A DNA stretch of 64,000 nucleotides from Candidatus Avimonas merdigallinarum (GTDB lineage Bacteria > Bacillota > Clostridia > Oscillospirales > Acutalibacteraceae), in NCBI GenBank assembly GCA_904377855.1, contig CAJFGS010000009.1:1-64000 (forward strand), given 5' to 3'. The translations under genes were made by a program, and so were the position numbers. Below are positions 53,187 to 63,149 of the stretch, piece after piece (the stretch's first letter is position 1; the number at the start of each line of letters is the position of its first letter). Below the pieces are notes generated by a model, which saw nothing but the letters and a program-made list of their open reading frames with translations, was not told the DNA's origin and did not search any database.

Positions 53187-53828
53187 TTACTGTTTTCCCC
53201 TTGGGCAGGCAACATACAGCAGCGCGTTGATAATTGCCGCCGCCACATTGCTGCCGCCCTTTCGCCCTTTGGCCACAATATACGGTACGCCGCTCTCCAT
53301 AATGATTTCCTTGGATTCGCAGACATGGACAAAGCCTACCGGCACCCCCACGACAAACGCCGGCCGGATTTCCCCCGCTTTAATCAGCCGGTCCAGTTCC
53401 AGCAGCGCAGTCGGAGCGTTCCCTATCGCAAAAATTGTCGGCTTATTCAGCGTCCGGGCCGCTTTCCTCATACTGACCGACGCGCGGGTAATCCCTTCCG
53501 CCTTGGCTTCCTCTGCCACATCCTCGTCCGAGACAAAGCAATGCACCCGGCCGCCCAGCTTTTCCAGCGTCGGCTTATTGATCCCTGCCAGCGCCATTTT
53601 GGTATCCGTCACAATATCCGCGCCGCTTTTCAAAGCGTCCAGCGCTATCTGCACCGCATTTTCGGAAAAACAAAGCGTATTTACATAATCAAAATCCGCC
53701 GTGGTATGGATGACGCGCTTGATGATCGGCGCCTTTTCCTCCTCCAGTACAACGTCCCCCAGTTCCCGGGTGATGATAGCAAAACTCCGTTCCTCAATTT
53801 CCATCGGCTTAAGCGTTTCCATATTCAT
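53187..53828 (-). CDS. cbiC: cobalt-precorrin-8 methylmutase
   Basis: A 213-residue enzyme that moves a methyl group from C-11 to C-12 to form cobyrinic acid. It has IEERSFAIITREL, the catalytic histidine in VIHTTADFDY, SGADIVTDTKMALAGI and GNAPTALLELDRLI. Length is usual. The ATG at 53828 is chosen; the frame extends upstream in a different phase inside cobQ without family similarity. It is the last gene of the cobalamin operon in this direction. Confidence 0.93.
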   Translation of the reverse strand: MNMETLKPMEIEERSFAIITRELGDVVLEEEKAPIIKRVIHTTADFDYVNTLCFSENAVQIALDALKSGADIVTDTKMALAGINKPTLEKLGGRVHCFVSDEDVAEEAKAEGITRASVSMRKAARTLNKPTIFAIGNAPTALLELDRLIKAGEIRPAFVVGVPVGFVHVCESKEIIMESGVPYIVAKGRKGGSNVAAAIINALLYVACPRGKQ

Positions 53829-53877
53829 GACCACCATTCCTTTCCCAATCCGCAAGGCGGTTGATGCCGTCCATTCT

Positions 53878-55380
53878 TCATTTGCGGATGCCTTCGTCCA
53901 AAATCGCATATATCTTGTCCATATCCAGCGATTTTCGCAAGGCATCTGCCAGCAAATCGTACTGCCGCTCTTTATATGCTTTCCGGTCAATTGCCTGGCC
54001 GTCAGCCGGAGCAATCCCCTTGCGCGCCGACAAAGCGCTGGCGAGGGCCTGCAGTACCTCGTTGGAATCGAACAGGCCGTGGACATAGCTTCCATAGACG
54101 CTGACGCCATCCGATATCCCGTCCGTTTTCCGCTTCCCGTCCGCGTCGCATAAAATCGAAAGCCGGGTCTCCCCCGCCGTCGTTCCCATATGGATTTCAT
54201 ATCCCTCGAACCGCGCGCCGCTGAGGGCGGAAAGCACGCCCGGCACCTCTTCAAACCGCCCTTCAACCCTGGTGCGGGTTTTCTCCTGCTCAAACACCGT
54301 CTGCGCATCGATTAGGCCGAGGCCATCGATTTCGCCGCCCTCCTCCACGCCGTATGGGTCGCGGATTGTCCGGCAGAGCATCTGATAGCCGCCGCAGATG
54401 CCGATCAGGGGATTGCCCGCCCCGGCATATCGCTGGATTTTTGCCGCCAGTCCGCTTTCCTTCAGCCACTGCAAGTCAGCAATCGTGTTTTTGGTGCCCG
54501 GCAGAATCACCAGATCCGGCGTTCCAAACTCTTCCGGCCGGCGGATATACCGCACGGAGAACGCGTCCACGCAGGAAAGCGCGCCGAAGTCCGTGAAATT
54601 CGAGATTTTCGGCAGGCGGACAACCGCGATATCGATGGCCCCGCCGCCGTTCCGGGTGGTCAGGCGTTCCGAAAGGCTGTCCTCGTCGTCGATATCCAGC
54701 GATAGGTAGGGCACCACACCGAGCACCGGCACGTGGACAAGCTCCTCCAGCATGGTCAGCCCCGGCTTCAGGATTTCCACATCCCCCCGGAACTTATTGA
54801 TCACCGTGCCCTTGATGTAATCGCGATCCTTTTCCAGAAGCTTCACCGTGCCGTACAGGGAGGCGAACACTCCCCCGCGGTCGATATCGCCCACAATCAA
54901 CACGGGGGCCTCCGCCATGCGCGCCATCCCCATGTTGACGATATCGTCCTGCAACAGGTTGATTTCTGCCGGGCTTCCGGCCCCTTCGATGACCAGGATG
55001 TCGTTTTCCGCAGCAAGGCTGTCGAATGCCTGCATAATCGCGGGCTTAAGCGAGCTTTTCATGCGGAAATAATCAGCGGCGCGTTTATTGCCGAGCACTT
55101 TGCCGCCGACGATCACCTGGGAGCCTTTGTCGCTGGTGGGCTTGAGAAGGATAGGGTTCATCCGCACATCCGGTTCTTTGCCTGCCGCTTCCGCCTGCAC
55201 CACCTGGGCGCGCCCCATCTCCAGCCCGTCCCGGGTGATAAAGGAATTGAGCGCCATATTCTGGGATTTAAAGGGAGCCACGCGGTAGCCGTCCTGCATA
55301 AAGATGCGGCAGAGCCCCGCGGTAATCAGGCTTTTTCCCGCATTGGAGGTAGTGCCCTGGATCATAATTCTCTTTGCCAT
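53878..55380 (-). CDS. cobQ: cobyric acid synthase
   Basis: A 500-residue amidotransferase that amidates side chains b, d, e and g of adenosylcobyrinic diamide. It has the P-loop-like [43 protein letters not shown], and the glutaminase nucleophile in GICGGYQML with a distal YVHGLFD. It lies 49 bases upstream of cbiC and 4 bases after the decarboxylase gene. Confidence 0.95.
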   Translation of the reverse strand: MAKRIMIQGTTSNAGKSLITAGLCRIFMQDGYRVAPFKSQNMALNSFITRDGLEMGRAQVVQAEAAGKEPDVRMNPILLKPTSDKGSQVIVGGKVLGNKRAADYFRMKSSLKPAIMQAFDSLAAENDILVIEGAGSPAEINLLQDDIVNMGMARMAEAPVLIVGDIDRGGVFASLYGTVKLLEKDRDYIKGTVINKFRGDVEILKPGLTMLEELVHVPVLGVVPYLSLDIDDEDSLSERLTTRNGGGAIDIAVVRLPKISNFTDFGALSCVDAFSVRYIRRPEEFGTPDLVILPGTKNTIADLQWLKESGLAAKIQRYAGAGNPLIGICGGYQMLCRTIRDPYGVEEGGEIDGLGLIDAQTVFEQEKTRTRVEGRFEEVPGVLSALSGARFEGYEIHMGTTAGETRLSILCDADGKRKTDGISDGVSVYGSYVHGLFDSNEVLQALASALSARKGIAPADGQAIDRKAYKERQYDLLADALRKSLDMDKIYAILDEGIRK

Positions 55381-55384
55381 ACCG

Positions 55385-56452
55385 CTATCTCCTTTCCTTG
55401 AAATCGATCTCCCGCAGCGCTGCCATCAGCTGCCCGTTATCCTCCGCCGACTTGACCGCTACACGGAAATAGCCCTCCCGGAGCCCCCGGTAATTGCTGC
55501 AGCTGCGGATGAGGATCCCTTTTTCCAGCAGGCGTTCCTTCAGATCCGACCGGTCGGTTTTCAAAAGAAAATAGTTTGCTGCGCTGGGATACACCTTTAC
55601 AGGGAGTTCGGAAAGCTGTTTATAAAGCGCTTCCCCCAGTTCCGGCAGAAGCCGCTTGGTTTCCATAATATACGCCGTATCCGTCAGCGCCGCCAAGCCG
55701 CATCTTTGCGCCGGGACGGAAACGCTCCACGGCTGTCCCGCGCTTTCCACCCGCATGCGGACGGTTTCCGCTCCGCTGAACAGATATCCCAGCCGCAGGC
55801 CCGCCATCGCAAAGAATTTCGTAAACGCCTTGAGTACAAGCAGCTGCGGATAGCGCGACAGCTCCGTTTTCATACTGCAGGCCTCCCCGCCTGCGGCCAT
55901 ATCCAGAAAGCACTCGTCCACAATCAGAAACGCGCCGTGGGCCTGGCAATAATCCGCTATCTGCATCAACAGGCCTTTGGGAATCAGCCGGCCGGTCGGA
56001 TTGTTGGGGTTGCAAAGGAAGACCATATCCGGCTGATGCTGCCGCAGGGCATCCAGGAAGCGTTTGTCCAGGGAAAAACCGTCCTCCTCGAGCAGCGGAT
56101 GATAGGCGATTTCCGCCCCCACCTGAACAGCCGCCGCCTCATATTCGGAAAAGGTGGGAGCGGGCAGCAGAACTTTCTTAGGCCGCAGGCCGTAAGCGAT
56201 CCGATAGATTAAATCCGCTGCGCCGTTGCCAAAAAGGATGCATTCCTCTGCAATCCCTTCGTGCTTTGCCAGGGCATGTTTCAGTTCCCGGCAAAAGGGG
56301 TCGGGATATGCCTCGCATTCCTCCGCCAATGTGCCGAAAACCGCCTTCACCTTCGGCGGGATGCCGAGAGGGTTCAGGTTTACGGAAAAATCCAGCAGCG
56401 CTTTCTCTTTCAGGGAAGGCGCATAGATATCGCCGCCGTGTCCATATTCCAT
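55385..56452 (-). CDS. cobD: threonine-phosphate decarboxylase
   Basis: A 355-residue PLP enzyme of the aminotransferase class I/II fold that makes aminopropanol phosphate for the corrin side chain. It starts [10 protein letters not shown], typical of CobD, and has [25 protein letters not shown] and the PLP lysine in [17 protein letters not shown]. Because HisC-like enzymes look similar, the operon context strengthens the call. GGAGGAGGG before the ATG at 56452 decides the start. Confidence 0.9.
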   Translation of the reverse strand: MEYGHGGDIYAPSLKEKALLDFSVNLNPLGIPPKVKAVFGTLAEECEAYPDPFCRELKHALAKHEGIAEECILFGNGAADLIYRIAYGLRPKKVLLPAPTFSEYEAAAVQVGAEIAYHPLLEEDGFSLDKRFLDALRQHQPDMVFLCNPNNPTGRLIPKGLLMQIADYCQAHGAFLIVDECFLDMAAGGEACSMKTELSRYPQLLVLKAFTKFFAMAGLRLGYLFSGAETVRMRVESAGQPWSVSVPAQRCGLAALTDTAYIMETKRLLPELGEALYKQLSELPVKVYPSAANYFLLKTDRSDLKERLLEKGILIRSCSNYRGLREGYFRVAVKSAEDNGQLMAALREIDFKERR

Positions 56453-56472
56453 TAAGGTTCCCTCCTCCCGAT

Positions 56473-57441
56473 TTACCGAAGGATCAGCCAGAAGCCAAGC
56501 CAAACAAGCGCTGCCGTCGCAACCGCCAACGCCGACGTGGTCATCATCAGCCGGTTGGCGCGCGGGATATCCTGCGCTTCTGTTTTTCTTCCTTCATCGC
56601 CAATGGTCGGTTTTTCATAAAGCTTGCCGAAATAATACGCATTGCCCGCGAGCTGAATTCCCAACGCGCCGGCACAGACGCTCTCGGTCTGGGCGCTATT
56701 GGGGCTGGCATGCTTCCGCCGGTCCCGCCGATATATCCGGGCGGCATTCTTCCCATCGAAGCCGCACAGAAACGAGGCCGCAATCATGAACAGACCGCTC
56801 AGCCTGGCCGGAATCCAGTTGGCCACATCGTCCAGCTTGGCTGCGAACCGCCCGAAATACAGATATTTCTCATTTTTATAGCCTATCATCGAATCCAGCG
56901 TGTTGACGGCTTTATAGGCAAACGCCAGGGGCGCCCCGCCGATCGCCATGTAAAGCAGGGGCGCCACCACCCCGTCAGAGGTGTTTTCCGCCACGGTCTC
57001 TACCGCGGCCTTGGCCACCGCTTCCTCCGAAAGCGCCTGCGTATCCCTCCCCACGATATAGGAAAGGTATTTTCTTGCATCCGCTAGGTTTCCGCTTTTT
57101 AAAGCGGTGTAAACCTTCATGCTCTCGGTTTTCAGGGAACGGACCGCAAAGATCTGATAGCAGCACCAGACCTGAACCACAACCGCCAGCGCGATATGAA
57201 TCTTCGCTAAGCCCCATAAAATGAGGAACGGCACGATAAAGCACAGCAGGACGATGGCAATGCTCATGGCCATGCCGCCGAGGAATTCTCCTTTCGGCGT
57301 TTTCTTAAAGACCCTGCGCGCCATTTTTTCCCCTTTGGAAATCATTTTTCCTATCAGGCAGATGGGGTGCGGCAGCCAATAGGGATCGCCAAACAGCAAA
57401 TCCAGGATAAACGCGGACACCAGAATGCCTGCCATTATCAT
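56473..57441 (-). CDS. cbiB: adenosylcobinamide-phosphate synthase
   Basis: A 322-residue membrane enzyme joining adenosylcobyric acid with the aminopropanol side chain. It has LDLLFGDPYWLPHPICLIGK, KAAVETVAENTSDGVVAPLL, FAYKAVNTLDSMIGYKNEKY and LDDVANWIPARLSG, all typical. It has several membrane spans. It works directly with the CobD-type product of the next gene, 20 bases away. Confidence 0.94.
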   Translation of the reverse strand: MIMAGILVSAFILDLLFGDPYWLPHPICLIGKMISKGEKMARRVFKKTPKGEFLGGMAMSIAIVLLCFIVPFLILWGLAKIHIALAVVVQVWCCYQIFAVRSLKTESMKVYTALKSGNLADARKYLSYIVGRDTQALSEEAVAKAAVETVAENTSDGVVAPLLYMAIGGAPLAFAYKAVNTLDSMIGYKNEKYLYFGRFAAKLDDVANWIPARLSGLFMIAASFLCGFDGKNAARIYRRDRRKHASPNSAQTESVCAGALGIQLAGNAYYFGKLYEKPTIGDEGRKTEAQDIPRANRLMMTTSALAVATAALVWLGFWLILR

Positions 57442-57496
57442 ACCGATTCCTCCTTTCTGACTCTTTTACAGTAAAGTAAATCGCCCTTATATTCCT

Positions 57497-58870
57497 TTAA
57501 GTGCGCTTTTTTCGGTAATCCGCGCAGGCGCGGAGGAACCGCTCGGCAAAATCCGGCGCACCGTAAAAATGCAGATGCGGATAGCCGGCGAGCAGGTTGC
57601 CCTGAGCAACCATACAGGGGTAGGCGGCACCAGTACTCTCTTTTTTGGCCAGGAACGCATCGCCGTTCTCGTCGCTGTCCGCATAATGGAACTCGTGTGC
57701 TGGAATCCGGCCGCCCGCAGCGGAGAGAAGGGTATCCTTCTGAGCGGTAAGGGTTACATATCCAAACCGGCAGAGCTTTCCCGTCATGCGGGAGGTGGAT
57801 TTTACCAACCCCGCCAAGGGATAAGAAACGCCGTCTTCCCCGACAAACGCCTCCTGCAGATACTGGAAGCCTCCGCATTCTCCGTAAATGGGCATTCCCG
57901 CCCGCCATGCCGAGCGGATGCTTTGGAGCATCCCGGTATTCCCGCTCAGCTCCTCCAAGTACAGTTCCGGATATCCCCCGCCGAAGAGAAGCCCGTCCAC
58001 CCCGTCGGGCAGTTCCCGGTCGGACAACGGGGAAAACGGGAGAAGTTCCGCCCCCATTTCCGTGAGCAGATCCAGCGCGTCCGAATAATAAAAGCAGAAC
58101 GCCTTGTCCTTCGCCACCCCAATCCGCACGGGATGATGATAGTTCGGGCATAGTTCTTCATACGTGAAGGGATCGGACTCGTCAGCCAGTTCCAGCAAGC
58201 CGTCCAGATCCAGCGTCTGTTCCGCCTGTCGGGACAGGAGGCGTATCATCTCTTTTAAGCTGCCGACTTCCGCTGCTGTTACCAGCCCCAAATGCCGGCT
58301 TTCCAGCTTCACTGCCGGCATGGGCGGCAAATAGCCGTAAAACCGCAGCCCGGTATGGGTTTCCACCATCTCGCGATATATCTCCGCCATCCGCGGGCTG
58401 CCGACATGATTCATAATCACGCCCCGAATGTGGTTGGGGGCAAAATCCTGCAGGCCTTTCAAAAGCGCGCAGGCAGTCAGAGACATCCCCTTTGCGTTGA
58501 TTACCAGCACAACCGGGGTTTTTGTTTCATTGGCAAGATCACAGCTGGAATACCGCATGGTCTGCCCCGCGCCGTCGTAAAACCCCATGACCCCTTCTAT
58601 AATGGAAACACGGCTCCCTTGGCTGTTTTTTGCCAGGGAATACAATACGCCGTTTTGTCCCATCAGGAACAAATCCAGGTTGCGGGAATGCGCGCCGAGG
58701 ATTTCCGAATGGAACATCGGGTCGATATAGTCCGGCCCGGATTTAAAGGAGGAAAGAGCCAGGCCGCGTTCCTTCAGCGCGCCCAGGACGGCGCAGGTCA
58801 CGGTGGTCTTTCCGCAGCCGCTTCCGATCCCGGCAATCATGAGCCGCGGCGGGTTGGAAGAATGTTTCAT
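57497..58870 (-). CDS. cbiA: cobyrinate a,c-diamide synthase
   Basis: A 457-residue ATP-dependent amidotransferase acting on side chains a and c. It has MIAGIGSGCGKTTVTCAVLG, FKSGPDYIDPMFH, EGVMGFYDGAG and the glutaminase GECGGFQYLQE with a late histidine. Its start overlaps the end of cbiE by 4 bases (ATGA), so the two are coupled. Confidence 0.95.
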   Translation of the reverse strand: MKHSSNPPRLMIAGIGSGCGKTTVTCAVLGALKERGLALSSFKSGPDYIDPMFHSEILGAHSRNLDLFLMGQNGVLYSLAKNSQGSRVSIIEGVMGFYDGAGQTMRYSSCDLANETKTPVVLVINAKGMSLTACALLKGLQDFAPNHIRGVIMNHVGSPRMAEIYREMVETHTGLRFYGYLPPMPAVKLESRHLGLVTAAEVGSLKEMIRLLSRQAEQTLDLDGLLELADESDPFTYEELCPNYHHPVRIGVAKDKAFCFYYSDALDLLTEMGAELLPFSPLSDRELPDGVDGLLFGGGYPELYLEELSGNTGMLQSIRSAWRAGMPIYGECGGFQYLQEAFVGEDGVSYPLAGLVKSTSRMTGKLCRFGYVTLTAQKDTLLSAAGGRIPAHEFHYADSDENGDAFLAKKESTGAAYPCMVAQGNLLAGYPHLHFYGAPDFAERFLRACADYRKKRT

Positions 58871-59958
58871 GCTTGTTGCCCTTTCTTATGGAAAATATAC
58901 GTGCTTTCCACCGGAGAGAAAGCGGCATTCAGGCGGCTGTGGCAGGATATATCAAAGAGGATAGACAGCTGCTGCAGCCGCATTGCAGCGCGCCGGGCCT
59001 GTCCCTTGTCCCGGACAGCCAGCGCGAACCGCAGTTCCGGATTCCTTTTCAGAAGGGCAAACAAAGCCTCCATCCCGCTGCCTTCCGCATATGCGGCGGT
59101 GATCCCAGCATCCCCGCCGCCCTCCGGTACGGGTTTTATATTGTAGCGGCTGTATTTCCGGCAGATCCGCCGCAGTCCTTCTGCGTCCTTCGTCCGGCAG
59201 AGTACGTCCCCGCCCACTTTCCCGGCGATCGCCGCTGCGATTTCGCCGCCGCTGAGATCGATGCAGCAATCCTCCGGCACAAGCTTCAGGCAGTTCAGGG
59301 CGGCCAGTTTATCTTCCTCGAAAAAGCGCTTCTTTGCCGCCTGTGGATTTTCCACCAGCAAAACCGTAAGGTTTCCAAAAGTGAGTTTCATAAGTTCTTC
59401 TGCCGTCCCGCGGAGTATCCGCTCTCCCGTCCCGCCGAGATTTTCCCCCGCGGAAACCGGGAGGGAACCGCCGCCCCGTTCCCACAGCAAGCGGCAGACG
59501 TCCTGCGCACGGTATTCCCCGCCGGTCAGGACAAACGTATACCGGCGGCCGGATATGGTGGAGAGGAGGTTTCCGCTTCTGCCGTGCATGCTGACCGCCG
59601 CCATATCCTCATAACTCAAATGCAGCTTTGCGCAGAAATACTGCATGCTGCCAACGCCGCATATTACCTCGGCTTCTATATCGGCGGGAAGCTTTGACAG
59701 CAGGTATTTGGTATAAGAATAAAAGCCGGTGTCCCCCGAAACGAGGACGCAGATACGCTGTTTTTCGCAGTTTTCTTCGATATAGGCCACTGCCTCCCGC
59801 AGGTTCTTATCCAGCGCCATCTGCGGCTTATCAGGGTATCCGGCGAGCAGGCGCCGACCCCCTATCAGAAAATCGGCGGAAGAAATGGCTTCTTCCGCCC
59901 GCTTGGTAAGGGTCTTCCCATCCGCCATTCCCACGCCGGCAATCACCAGTCTTTTCAT
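58867..59958 (-). CDS. cbiE: precorrin-6Y C5,15-methyltransferase CbiE with degenerate CbiT-like tail
   Basis: A 363-residue protein. Residues 1-200 are CbiE: KRLVIAGVGMADGKTLTKRA, IGGRRLLAGYPD, LVSGDTGFYSYTKYLL and CGVGSMQYFCAKL. Residues 210-363 follow the outline of CbiT, but the S-adenosylmethionine motif (DxGxGTG) is replaced by DLSGGEIAAAIAG, so the decarboxylating half appears inactive. Fused CbiET (CobL) proteins are known; this one would need a separate CbiT for carbon-12 decarboxylation and C-15 methylation. It lies 18 bases upstream from cbiD's end. Confidence 0.87.
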   Translation of the reverse strand: MKRLVIAGVGMADGKTLTKRAEEAISSADFLIGGRRLLAGYPDKPQMALDKNLREAVAYIEENCEKQRICVLVSGDTGFYSYTKYLLSKLPADIEAEVICGVGSMQYFCAKLHLSYEDMAAVSMHGRSGNLLSTISGRRYTFVLTGGEYRAQDVCRLLWERGGGSLPVSAGENLGGTGERILRGTAEELMKLTFGNLTVLLVENPQAAKKRFFEEDKLAALNCLKLVPEDCCIDLSGGEIAAAIAGKVGGDVLCRTKDAEGLRRICRKYSRYNIKPVPEGGGDAGITAAYAEGSGMEALFALLKRNPELRFALAVRDKGQARRAAMRLQQLSILFDISCHSRLNAAFSPVESTYIFHKKGQQA

Positions 59959-59976
59959 TCCGCCGCCCCCTTTACG

Positions 59977-61080
59977 CTATAACCTGAGTTCGGCACAAAG
60001 TGCTTGCGCTTCCTTGCTTTGCGCCAACAACCGGCCGTCATCCGTGTATACCATCGTTTCGACCGCCAAGGCCTCCCGCACATACTGCTCGGCGCGTTCC
60101 TTTATCCGTTCCGCCAGCCGGCAATATACGGTTTGCAGGCCGCTTTCATCCAGAATCTGTACGGCCAGCGCGGTGGTCGGGCATTGGTAAATAGCCGTTA
60201 CCGTTTCCCTGCCGGCCCCTTCCATTGCCGCAAATGCCGCCAGCGTTTCCATACGGGCGTCCGCAACCCGGGAATGGGTGTGGAAGACACCGGCCGCCAC
60301 TTTGCACAGCTTGCCGATCTGCCCGAGAAGCAGGATCTTTTCCATGCCGCGGTACGCGGCGTAATCGAGCATATATCCCAGGAAATTGGAGGTGACGAGG
60401 CAGCGGCTTTCCGGGATGCCGGCCGCTGCCGCAAGCTGCTTCCCCTGCTCCCCGAAAACGAATACGGCGCTTTTATAATGTACACGGAGCATATCCAGTT
60501 CAAGGGCGAGGCTTTCCTTATAAGCATCCTCGCTCATTGGCCGCACAATGCCGCTGGTTCCCAGAATCGATATGCCGCCCACGATCCCCAGCCGGGGGTT
60601 AAATGTTTTCGCCGCGATCTCTTCCCCTCTGGGGACGAAAATCAAAACGTCTGCGCCCATGCCTTCGGGAAGGACGCTTTTTACCTCGCTCCCGATCATT
60701 TTCAGCGGGACAGGGTTGATCGCCGCCGAACCGACCGGGGTTTTCAGCCCTTCCTTCGTAACACGGCCGACCCCTTCTCCGCCGTCGATGACAATACACG
60801 GATCCTGTGTAATGCGTACCCGCGCGCATACTTCGATGCCGTTAGTCACATCGGGATCGTCGCCGCTGTCCTTGATCACCGTACAGACAGCATACTCCTT
60901 CTCCCGTTCCGTCCGGGCTATCGGGATGGAAAGCGGGCCTTTACCTGTTTGAACGGAGACCTGAGCCGGCGCGTCGCCCAGCAAAGCCAGCACCGCCGCT
61001 TTCGCCGCCGCTGCCGCGCAGCTTCCGGTGGTGTAGCCCTCCCGCAGCCGTTTTCCCTGATAAAACACGCCGTCCTCCAA
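59977..61080 (-). CDS. cbiD: cobalt-precorrin-5B C1-methyltransferase
   Basis: A 367-residue enzyme of the anaerobic pathway. It has LREGYTTGSCAAAAAKAA, IKDSGDDPDVTNGIEV, GVGRVTKEGLKTPVGSAAIN and GTSGIVRPMSEDAYKESL. The start is a TTG at 61080 with GGGGAG 8 bases upstream, which places it 13 bases after cbiJ; an upstream in-frame ATG at 61158 would lie inside cbiJ. Confidence 0.94.
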   Translation of the reverse strand: MEDGVFYQGKRLREGYTTGSCAAAAAKAAVLALLGDAPAQVSVQTGKGPLSIPIARTEREKEYAVCTVIKDSGDDPDVTNGIEVCARVRITQDPCIVIDGGEGVGRVTKEGLKTPVGSAAINPVPLKMIGSEVKSVLPEGMGADVLIFVPRGEEIAAKTFNPRLGIVGGISILGTSGIVRPMSEDAYKESLALELDMLRVHYKSAVFVFGEQGKQLAAAAGIPESRCLVTSNFLGYMLDYAAYRGMEKILLLGQIGKLCKVAAGVFHTHSRVADARMETLAAFAAMEGAGRETVTAIYQCPTTALAVQILDESGLQTVYCRLAERIKERAEQYVREALAVETMVYTDDGRLLAQSKEAQALCAELRL

Positions 61081-61093
61081 GCGGATTTCTCCC

Positions 61094-61852
61094 CTACCCA
61101 AGAATTTTATCGGTTTGCTCGCAAATGGCGTCCAGCGAATCGTAGGAAACGCCCTCATATACCGGAGAGCAGATGAGCACCGTAGAAATCCCCAGTTCTT
61201 CGGCCGCCTCGATCTTCTCCGCCGTACCTCCGGCCGCTCCGCTGTCTTTGCTCACGACTACGCCGACCGGATACCGGGAAAAATCCGCCAGGTTTTCCTC
61301 TTTGGAAAAGGGGCCGCACTTGGCGATCACCTGCGCGTCCGGAACGCCGTTTGCCTTGCAGATTTCCAGCGACGCAGGACGGTCCAGAACCCGCGCGACA
61401 AGCTGTTCCGGCGAAATCGCCGCCGCAAAATCCGCCAGATGGTTGGAGCCGGTCGACAGGAACACTTTTTTGTCCCCGCAAAGTTCTTTGGCCTTCTCGA
61501 CCGCTTCCTGGAAGCTGAAGACCCGGACGATGTGCTGCCCCGGATAGGAAACTTCCTTGCGGCGATAACGCAGGAGCGGCGTCCCGGTCTGTTCGCAGGC
61601 CGCGGCGATTTCGCGGGACACATTTTCCGCAAACGGGTGGGAACAGTCAATCGCCAGTTTATAGCGGCCGTCCTGCAAAAGCTGCCGGAAATCCTCCGCG
61701 TCTTTATTGCCGCAAAGGATTGTATACCGGCTGTCCGCCGCCAGTTCCGCCCCGTATTCGGTTGCCATCGATAACGTTACTTGATAGGTCTCGCTCAGCC
61801 TTTTGCAAAGAGTCCGGGCTTCCGAAATACCGCCGATTACCAAAATCATCAT
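61094..61852 (-). CDS. cbiJ: cobalt-precorrin-6A reductase
   Basis: A 252-residue CbiJ/CobK family reductase. It has MILVIGGISEARTLCKRLSE, LAIDCSHPFAENVSREI, STGSNHLADF and VVVSKDSGAAGGTAEKIEAA. It overlaps the upstream ATPase gene by 4 bases, so it is translated in coupling with the transporter. Confidence 0.93.
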   Translation of the reverse strand: MMILVIGGISEARTLCKRLSETYQVTLSMATEYGAELAADSRYTILCGNKDAEDFRQLLQDGRYKLAIDCSHPFAENVSREIAAACEQTGTPLLRYRRKEVSYPGQHIVRVFSFQEAVEKAKELCGDKKVFLSTGSNHLADFAAAISPEQLVARVLDRPASLEICKANGVPDAQVIAKCGPFSKEENLADFSRYPVGVVVSKDSGAAGGTAEKIEAAEELGISTVLICSPVYEGVSYDSLDAICEQTDKILG

Positions 61853-63012
61853 GCTTCCTCCTTTTTTCTTCGGCAGAGGGCTTCCATCTCCGCCGCAATT
61901 CCATCTTTTGTAAAGTTTAAAACCGGTTTTCCCAGTGCCAGCAGGCGTTCCGCCAGCAGGCGGTTTTTTTCATTCAGCGCACAGGTTTCGCTCCGGCTGA
62001 CCACAAGGAAACGGTAATCCTTGGCCTGCCGGAAGGCTTCTTCCACCGCCGCGTCGGTGACCGGGGTATAGGCCTTGACCGAAACCGCCGGCGCGTTCAT
62101 AGTGCAGGCGACAGAATAAATCACATCGTTTTGATGAAGAACGCCGATCCCGAACCCCAGCGAAAACTTATTCAGGTTGCGCACGAGCATCGCCGTGTGT
62201 TCGTCGCTGCCGACGATATACACGTCCTTATCGGAACAGTTCGGGAACTCCACCAGCCCCAAATCCGGGTTGAACTGATGGGCGGAAAAGCCGTACAAAG
62301 TATCCAGCATCCCGCTTTCCAGCACCTTTTCGGTGGAATCGCTGATGAGCACCCGATCGTCCTTGACCAATACCAGCCAATCGCAGCATTTCACCGCCAG
62401 ATCCGGCTCATGAAGGGTGCAGATAATGGTTTTCCCCTCCCGCAGGCAGAGCCCGCGCAGAAGATGCAGCACATCCAGCTTATGCTTAATATCCAGATGG
62501 CTGGTCGGCTCGTCCAGCAGGAGGATATCCGCGTCCTGCGCCAGGCCGCGGACCAGCATGATTTTCTGCTTTTCCCCGTCGCTCATCTCAAAAAAATAGG
62601 CGTCCTTCAGATAGGAGGCGGAACAAAGCTCCATATATTTTTCTACCACGGCGATGTCCTCGCTGGACAGCTTGCAGAAAAAGCCTGTGTGAGGATACCG
62701 CCCCATGGAGGCGACCTGCATGCCGGTCAGGTTGCTGACGTCGATTTTCTGAGTGAGAACCACCGACATCTCCCGCGCCAAATCCGCTGCGCGCACCGTT
62801 TGCAGCGGCCTCCCGTTGAGCTGCACTTCGCCCGACAGCTTGGGGATAATGCGGGACATCGTTTTGAGCATGGTGGTTTTCCCCGCGCCGTTCGCCCCCA
62901 GGATGCAGATCATCTTCCCTTTGATGAAATCGGCGTTGATGTTATCCACAATCACCTTCCCGTCATAACCGACGGAAAGGTTTTCCAGCTGGATGGCCTT
63001 TTCCGCTTCCAT
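61849..63012 (-). CDS. FecE/BtuD-type ABC transporter ATP-binding protein with C-terminal extension
   Basis: A 387-residue protein. Residues 1-255 are an ABC ATPase of the iron-siderophore/cobalamin group: Walker A GANGAGKTTM, signature MSDGEKQKIMLVRG and Walker B ILLLDEPTSHLD. Residues 260-387 are an additional alpha/beta domain (YIVGSDEHTAMLVRNLNKF onward) that is not part of normal ATPases and not recognised. It pairs with the FecCD-type permease upstream. Cobalamin-operon context points to corrinoid import, but siderophore or cobalt chelates are possible. Start chosen at the ATG at 63012. Confidence 0.87.
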   Translation of the reverse strand: MEAEKAIQLENLSVGYDGKVIVDNINADFIKGKMICILGANGAGKTTMLKTMSRIIPKLSGEVQLNGRPLQTVRAADLAREMSVVLTQKIDVSNLTGMQVASMGRYPHTGFFCKLSSEDIAVVEKYMELCSASYLKDAYFFEMSDGEKQKIMLVRGLAQDADILLLDEPTSHLDIKHKLDVLHLLRGLCLREGKTIICTLHEPDLAVKCCDWLVLVKDDRVLISDSTEKVLESGMLDTLYGFSAHQFNPDLGLVEFPNCSDKDVYIVGSDEHTAMLVRNLNKFSLGFGIGVLHQNDVIYSVACTMNAPAVSVKAYTPVTDAAVEEAFRQAKDYRFLVVSRSETCALNEKNRLLAERLLALGKPVLNFTKDGIAAEMEALCRRKKEEA

Positions 63013-63149
63013 AATTTGGACCATTTCCTTTCTTGCGGCCATGCCGCGGCGTTTGTGCAGTTTCCAGCCGGTCCTGCCGGCAGCGCTTTACTGGAAAAAG
63101 CATACAGCCTCAGCGTCACACCGTTCCAGACGCTTGTGCCGAAAAATCT

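Noticed and set aside
53829-54308. Upstream extension of the cbiC frame
   Set aside because: It lies wholly within cobQ in another phase and is rich in Arg/Ser as expected for an out-of-phase frame; cbiC homologues start at the ATG at 53828.
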